The translations under genes and the position numbers were made by a program. From Prevotella sp. CAG:1185 (GTDB taxonomy: Bacteria; Bacteroidota; Bacteroidia; Bacteroidales; Bacteroidaceae): a stretch of 18,517 nt of DNA. Each line of letters begins with the position of its first letter. The stretch's first letter is position 1. The stretch covers positions 24,472-42,988 of the forward strand of contig HF992652.1 of NCBI GenBank assembly GCA_000436695.1, read 5' to 3'. The notes under the pieces are model-generated. The model was not told where the DNA came from. It worked only from the letters and a program-made list of their open reading frames with translations, and ran no database searches. Shown piece by piece: positions 14,517-18,517 of this stretch.

Positions 14517-16370
14517 ATGGACAAGGAATACGGACTTGAGAACAGACGTTATGTTATAGGCGGAGTGGCTATTTTTATCGTCACCGTCTACATCATACGC
14601 CTTTTCACGCTGCAAATAATGAGCGACGACTACAAGAAAAACGCCGACAGCAACGCCTTTCTGAAGAAGGTGGAGTTTCCGGCGCGCGGCGTAATATCCG
14701 ACAGAAACGGCCAACTGCTGGTCTACAACCAGAATGCCTACGACATTATGGTGGTGATGAACGAGGAGAAAGGACGTCTTGACACCACAGAATTCTGTAA
14801 TTCTCTTGGTATAACGAAAGAATATTTCATCAAGAGAATGGACGAGATTAAAGACCGCAACAAGAATCCCGGCTACTCGCGCTTCACTCAGCAGCTCTTT
14901 ATGAGCCAGCTGTCTGAAAAGGAATTCAGCGTGTTTCAGGAAAAGATTTACCGTTTTCCCGGTTTCTACGTACAGCGGCGCAGCATACGCCAATACACCA
15001 CGCCTTATGCGGCTCACGTGCTTGGCGACGTGGCTGAGGTGTCAGAGGCAGATATTGAGGACGATCCTTACTATCAGCCGGGCGACTATATAGGCAAGAT
15101 GGGTGTTGAAAAGTCGTATGAAAAGCAGCTTCGAGGCGAAAAAGGTGTACAGATAATGCTGCGCGACGCACACGGCAGGATACAGGGAAGCTATATGAAC
15201 GGCAAGTTAGACCGCCGTCCTATTCCGGGAAAAGACCTCACACTGAGCCTCGACATCAAGCTCCAGGCACTCGGCGAAAGACTTCTTGAGGGCAAGATTG
15301 GCAGTATAGTTGCCATTGAGCCGTCAACGGGCGAAGTGCTGTGCATGGTGTCGTCGCCTTCGTATGACCCGAGAACCGTCACCGGACGCAAGCGCGGAAA
15401 AATGCACGCAATACTCTCGCGCAACCCATGGAAACCGCTTCTCAACCGCTCTATCATGGGTATGTATCCTCCTGGCTCTACATTCAAGACCACTCAGGGA
15501 CTGACTTTCCTCACCGAAGGTATAATTACTCCGAGCACTATGTTCCCGTGCCACCACGGATTCTATTGCCGCGGACTTCACGTAGGCTGCCACGGCCACG
15601 CATCTCCGCTGAATCTTATACCGGCCATAGGCACCTCGTGCAACGGCTACTTCTGCTGGGGACTCTACTATATGCTCGGCAACCGCCAGAAATACAAGAA
15701 TGTTCAGGAGGCAATGAACACATGGCGCGACTATATGGTGAGCATGGGATTCGGCTACAAGCTTGGCATCGACCTCGCCGGAGAGAAACGAGGACTGATA
15801 CCTAACGCACAATATTACGACAAGGCATACAACGGTTCGTGGAATGCGCTGACGGTTATCAGTATCGCAATCGGCCAGGGCGAAGTGCTACTTACACCGC
15901 TTCAGATAGCCAACCTGTGCGCAACGATAGCCAACAGGGGCTATTTCTACACACCACACGTAGTGAAAAGAGTGAAGGGCGAGCCGCTTGACGCCAAGTT
16001 TAAGGAGAAACATTACACCAAGGCAAGCCACCGTGCTTACGAATATATCGTAGCCGGAATGAGACGTGCGGTAATGGCAGGAACCTGCCGTGCAGCCAAC
16101 AGAGCCGACTATGAGGTATGCGGTAAGACCGGTACGGCACAGAACCACGGTCAGGACCACTCTATATTCATGGGCTTCGCGCCTATGAACAATCCTAAGA
16201 TAGCCATCGCCGTATATGTTGAGAACGGCGGTTTCGGCGCCGACTACGGTGTGCCTATCGGCGCGCTTATGATGGAACAATATATGAAGGGCAAACTCTC
16301 TCCGCAATCAGAGAAGAGAGCTAGCGACTTCCAGCACAGACGTATAAGTTATGGAGCAGCAAACAGATAA
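14517..16370 (+). CDS. mrdA: Penicillin-binding protein 2, elongasome transpeptidase
   Basis: PBP2 cross-links new lateral-wall peptidoglycan together with the RodA glycosyltransferase. The 617-residue class B protein has one N-terminal membrane helix (about 12-30). A pedestal region follows from PARGVISDRNG (55-65) to about 240, then the transpeptidase domain with Ser321-T-F-Lys324, Ser374-C-Asn376 and Lys537-T-G-Thr540. All catalytic motifs are intact. A Shine-Dalgarno-like AGGAAAGG (14502-14509) sits about 7 bp before the ATG and is one of few clear ones in this window. Between the first two motifs lies a Cys/His-rich stretch (345-361) that could bind metal. The stop overlaps the start of rodA by 20 bp, in line with tight coupling of the two enzymes. 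Confidence 0.96.
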   Translation: MDKEYGLENRRYVIGGVAIFIVTVYIIRLFTLQIMSDDYKKNADSNAFLKKVEFPARGVISDRNGQLLVYNQNAYDIMVVMNEEKGRLDTTEFCNSLGITKEYFIKRMDEIKDRNKNPGYSRFTQQLFMSQLSEKEFSVFQEKIYRFPGFYVQRRSIRQYTTPYAAHVLGDVAEVSEADIEDDPYYQPGDYIGKMGVEKSYEKQLRGEKGVQIMLRDAHGRIQGSYMNGKLDRRPIPGKDLTLSLDIKLQALGERLLEGKIGSIVAIEPSTGEVLCMVSSPSYDPRTVTGRKRGKMHAILSRNPWKPLLNRSIMGMYPPGSTFKTTQGLTFLTEGIITPSTMFPCHHGFYCRGLHVGCHGHASPLNLIPAIGTSCNGYFCWGLYYMLGNRQKYKNVQEAMNTWRDYMVSMGFGYKLGIDLAGEKRGLIPNAQYYDKAYNGSWNALTVISIAIGQGEVLLTPLQIANLCATIANRGYFYTPHVVKRVKGEPLDAKFKEKHYTKASHRAYEYIVAGMRRAVMAGTCRAANRADYEVCGKTGTAQNHGQDHSIFMGFAPMNNPKIAIAVYVENGGFGADYGVPIGALMMEQYMKGKLSPQSEKRASDFQHRRISYGAANR

Positions 16371-17820
16371 ACAACCAAGTATACTGCGTTCACTCGACTG
16401 GTGGACGATAGGCATATATTTAGCTCTGCTGGCATTCGGCTGGCTGAGTGTCTGCGGTGCGAGCTACACTTACGGTGACACCGACATATTCAGTCTGAGC
16501 ACACGCTCAGGCATGCAGATTGTGTGGATAGGCACGTCGATATGTCTCGGCTTTGTGCTGCTTATGCTCGACGACCGCTTTTATGACACATTCGCATACA
16601 TCATTTACGCAATACTTCTTCTGCTGCTTTTCGCGACGATATTCAATCCTCACGAGATCAAAGGCTCGCGCTCATGGCTCGTATTGGGACCGCTGCGACT
16701 GCAGCCTGCCGAGTTTGCCAAGTTTGCCACAGCCCTTGCCGTGGCCAAACTGATGAGCACCTACGGCTTCAACATGCACAGATGGAAAGACATGGCTGCC
16801 GCTTTTGCGGTGGTATTGCTGCCGATGCTGTTCATCGTGGCGCAGAAGGAAACGGGTTCGGCATTGGTCTACATTGCCTTCTTCCTTATGTTCTACCGCG
16901 AGGGAATGACTGGCAGCGTGCTGTTTACGGGCGTTGCGATGGTTATCTATTTCGTTGTGGGCATACGGTATGAAGAGTCACTTATGTTCGACACAACTAC
17001 GTCAATCGGTAAGTTTGCCGTGTTGCTGCTCGTACAGATATTCACCTCCGGGCTGGTTTACGTCTACTGCAAGGACAAAAGGCAGGCACTGACCATATTG
17101 GGCTATTCAATAGGAATAACTATTTTGGCACTTCTCTTTGCCGTATTCGTCATTCCTTTTGACATAGTATGGGTGCAGCTGGCCATAAGCGCCGGCGTTA
17201 TGGGCTATCTGGTGTATCTTTGGCTCAACAGGCGCATAAAGCATTATCTATATATTCTGCTGTTCACAATAGGCTCAATAGCTTTCTTCTATTCAGCCGA
17301 CTATGTGCTCAATAATATCATGGAGCCTCACCAAAGGGTGCGTATCAACGTGCTTCTCGGCCTTGACGAGGACCTTGCCGGAGCGGGCTACAACGTTCAT
17401 CAGAGCGAGATAGCCATCGGTTCGGGCGGACTTAAAGGTAAAGGATTCTTGAACGGCACACAGACAAAGCTGAAATTTGTACCCGAACAGGACACTGACT
17501 TTATATTCTGCACCGTGGGCGAAGAGGAAGGTTTCGTAGGTTCGGCAGGCGTGCTGCTGCTGTTCCTCGCGCTGATACTGCGCCTGATAAAGATGGCTGA
17601 GCGGCAACCATTCAAGTTCGGGCGTGTCTACGGCTACTGCGTGCTTAGCATATTCCTATTCCACGTGTTCATCAACGTGGGCATGGTGCTCGGTCTTACG
17701 CCTGTAATAGGTATCCCCCTGCCCTTCTTCAGCTATGGTGGCTCGTCATTATGGGGCTTCACCATACTGCTGTTCATATTCCTGAGAATAGACGCAGGGC
17801 GCAATCTGATTAGAACATAA
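16351..17820 (+). CDS. rodA: RodA SEDS peptidoglycan glycosyltransferase, enlarged form
   Basis: RodA polymerises lipid II into glycan strands as the partner of PBP2. The protein has 489 residues against about 370 in Escherichia coli. Family motifs are GSRSWLVLGPLRLQPAEFAK (105-124), the segment around PHQRVRIN (326-333), Asp341 in DLAGAGYN (the position of the catalytic Asp), IAIGSGGLKGKGFLNGTQ (354-371) and the closing PFFSYGGSS. The additional length falls mainly between about 195 and 315, where about three more hydrophobic helices appear (roughly 219-240, 249-270 and 275-292). The ATG at 16351 lies inside the mrdA 3' end with a 20-bp overlap, and it gives a family-like start of RSLDWWTIGIYLALL. 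It is the last gene of the cluster, followed by a strong terminator. Confidence 0.95.
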   Translation: MEQQTDKQPSILRSLDWWTIGIYLALLAFGWLSVCGASYTYGDTDIFSLSTRSGMQIVWIGTSICLGFVLLMLDDRFYDTFAYIIYAILLLLLFATIFNPHEIKGSRSWLVLGPLRLQPAEFAKFATALAVAKLMSTYGFNMHRWKDMAAAFAVVLLPMLFIVAQKETGSALVYIAFFLMFYREGMTGSVLFTGVAMVIYFVVGIRYEESLMFDTTTSIGKFAVLLLVQIFTSGLVYVYCKDKRQALTILGYSIGITILALLFAVFVIPFDIVWVQLAISAGVMGYLVYLWLNRRIKHYLYILLFTIGSIAFFYSADYVLNNIMEPHQRVRINVLLGLDEDLAGAGYNVHQSEIAIGSGGLKGKGFLNGTQTKLKFVPEQDTDFIFCTVGEEEGFVGSAGVLLLFLALILRLIKMAERQPFKFGRVYGYCVLSIFLFHVFINVGMVLGLTPVIGIPLPFFSYGGSSLWGFTILLFIFLRIDAGRNLIRT

Positions 17821-17829
17821 AACAAAGCT

Positions 17830-17874
17830 GGTGTGAATACATTTTGCCAACATTCGTAGAAGCGTGTTCACACC
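17830..17874 (+). other. Inverted repeat after rodA
   Basis: GGTGTGAA (17830-17837) is complementary to TTCACACC (17867-17874) across a 29-nt loop, 9 bp after the rodA stop. It has no U tract directly behind it. It might stabilise the 3' end of the message ahead of the true terminator. Confidence 0.4.
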
Positions 17875-17893
17875 ATAAATACAACAAACATAG

Positions 17894-17940
17894 AAAATGC
17901 GGCATCACATCAGATAATGTATGATGCCGCATTTTTATTT
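17894..17940 (+). terminator. Terminator of the mre-mrdA-rodA cluster
   Basis: A perfect 14-bp stem is formed by 17894-17907 (AAAATGCGGCATCA) with 17922-17935. A 14-nt loop separates the arms and the 3' side runs into TTTTTATTTT. The A run on the left makes it potentially active in both directions. It sits 73 bp after the rodA stop. Confidence 0.92.
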
Positions 17941-18081
17941 TATCATAAATCACCGCCTATCTGATAAATGACATGCCTATTACGCAGCATTGTAAATCAA
18001 ATACAGTGGTCTGATTATCAGCACTTTATCGGTTAATGGCTTAAACATTCTGTGAATGTGTTACACAATACACAAAAACTG

Positions 18082-18253
18082 AAAATATTTTTCTTAAAAA
18101 CTCATCACTCATCACATTCGTGCATAACGTGCTGAAACAGAAGACATTAGAGTGTGACGAGTTGAAAATTCAACTCGTCACGCCATATATCACTGACTAT
18201 CAAGGCGTTAAAGGCATTTGTGACGAGTGATGAGTTTTTAAGAAAAATATTTT
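18082..18253. repeat. 172-bp inverted-repeat element with internal palindrome (MITE-like)
   Basis: The arms 18082-18116 and 18219-18253, 35 nt each, are complementary apart from one mismatch (18111 against 18224). The outer part of each arm is A/T-rich and the inner part carries CTCATCA in tandem (18101-18114) or its complement. In the 102-nt interior lies a second palindrome, GTGACGAGTTGAA (18154-18166) and its exact complement (18169-18181). GTGACGAGT appears in both the inner palindrome and the right arm. No target-site duplication is evident and no protein is encoded. Confidence 0.75.
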
Positions 18254-18308
18254 TGCTTTTATATGAGATTAGCAGGTTAGTTCAATAAAGCATTGACTTT
18301 GCATTGAG

Positions 18309-18395
18309 AAAAGGCACATTTCAACATACAAAAGCACACGTTTTACAATGCAAAAGGCCATGTTTCAGCCTATAAAAGGGCACGTTTCACAATGT
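18309..18395 (+). repeat. Four tandem units of 21-22 bp
   Basis: Units start at 18309 (21 bp), 18330, 18352 and 18374 (22 bp each). All begin AAAAG, followed by a GCAC-like core, then TTT near the middle, and a tail such as CAATGC or CAATGT. The copies are imperfect but aligned without gaps except for one base in the first. They resemble the units at 10827-10892. There are no spacers between units. Confidence 0.7.
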
Positions 18396-18517
18396 AATTT
18401 GATGCCTTTTACTGTCGAAGTTATACACAACAATAAGCTTTATTTAATGTACCGCAGCCATGCCTGTTGTCGAAAAATAAAATTATTGGTGTCCGGTAAA
18501 AATTGATAGTAATCATA

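Larger units (their letters stand above)
17941..18517. other. Gene-free right end with large inverted repeat and 22-bp units
   Basis: No coding region of any length with a plausible product is present in these 577 bp. The stretch holds the inverted-repeat element at 18082-18253 and the tandem units at 18309-18395, listed separately. Small dyads also occur, at 18011-18021 (CTGATTATCAG) and 18045-18059 (ACATTC/GAATGT). From 18396 to the end I see nothing further that I can name. Confidence 0.5.

Noticed and set aside
18309..18395. CRISPR array
   Set aside because: Units are 21-22 bp directly adjacent without spacers, imperfect, and there are no cas genes in the window.
18493..18517. Possible edge of an insertion sequence at the window end (GTGTCCGGTAAAA)
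   Set aside because: It has an IS-end-like look, but no partner repeat or transposase coding is in view, so nothing can be supported.

Overview
The window looks like chromosome from a Bacteroidales bacterium, most likely Prevotella or a close relative. The evidence is the coding (a Bacteroidetes-type TonB, a paired ExbD arrangement, fused RibBA, a START-like protein), promoters of the Bacteroidetes type with a TAnnTTTG -7 box, weak Shine-Dalgarno sequences, and a tRNA without an encoded CCA end. No transposase, phage gene or CRISPR array was found. The coding part is housekeeping, and the less explained material lies in three intergenic stretches.

Left block, minus strand (about 1-4900): an apparent operon reading leftwards, exbB - exbD - exbD - tonB - PstS-like lipoprotein - TPR protein, the last gene running off the left edge. 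The first four genes form the inner-membrane motor that energises TonB-dependent outer-membrane uptake. The last two are accessory envelope proteins of unknown exact role.

Middle block, minus strand (about 4950-10125): a pyridoxal-phosphate aminotransferase of the aspartate aminotransferase class with its own promoter, then an lptG/lptF-type permease followed by ribBA (lipopolysaccharide export and riboflavin synthesis, apparently one transcript), then a small START-like protein. The last one is divergent from a plus-strand tRNA with a CAT anticodon, which has a near-perfect promoter and a strong terminator.

The stretch 10369-11318 is gene-free. On the plus strand it is rich in A and C, and it carries degenerate units of 22 bp and five copies of CATGACA.

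Right block, plus strand (11319-17940): a stand-alone IMP cyclohydrolase (the N-terminal half of PurH only), then the rod-shape/elongasome cluster mreB - mreC - mreD - mrdA (PBP2) - rodA, closed by a strong hairpin terminator. The five elongasome genes are tightly packed, with rodA overlapping mrdA. They build and guide the lateral-wall peptidoglycan machine.

Right end (17941-18517) is gene-free. It holds a large imperfect inverted repeat (two 35-nt arms, one mismatch) enclosing a second, near-perfect palindrome, and then four tandem units of 21-22 bp that resemble the units seen 7.5 kb upstream. These repeats, the stand-alone IMP cyclohydrolase, an enlarged RodA and a Cys/His cluster in PBP2 are the items most worth a second look.
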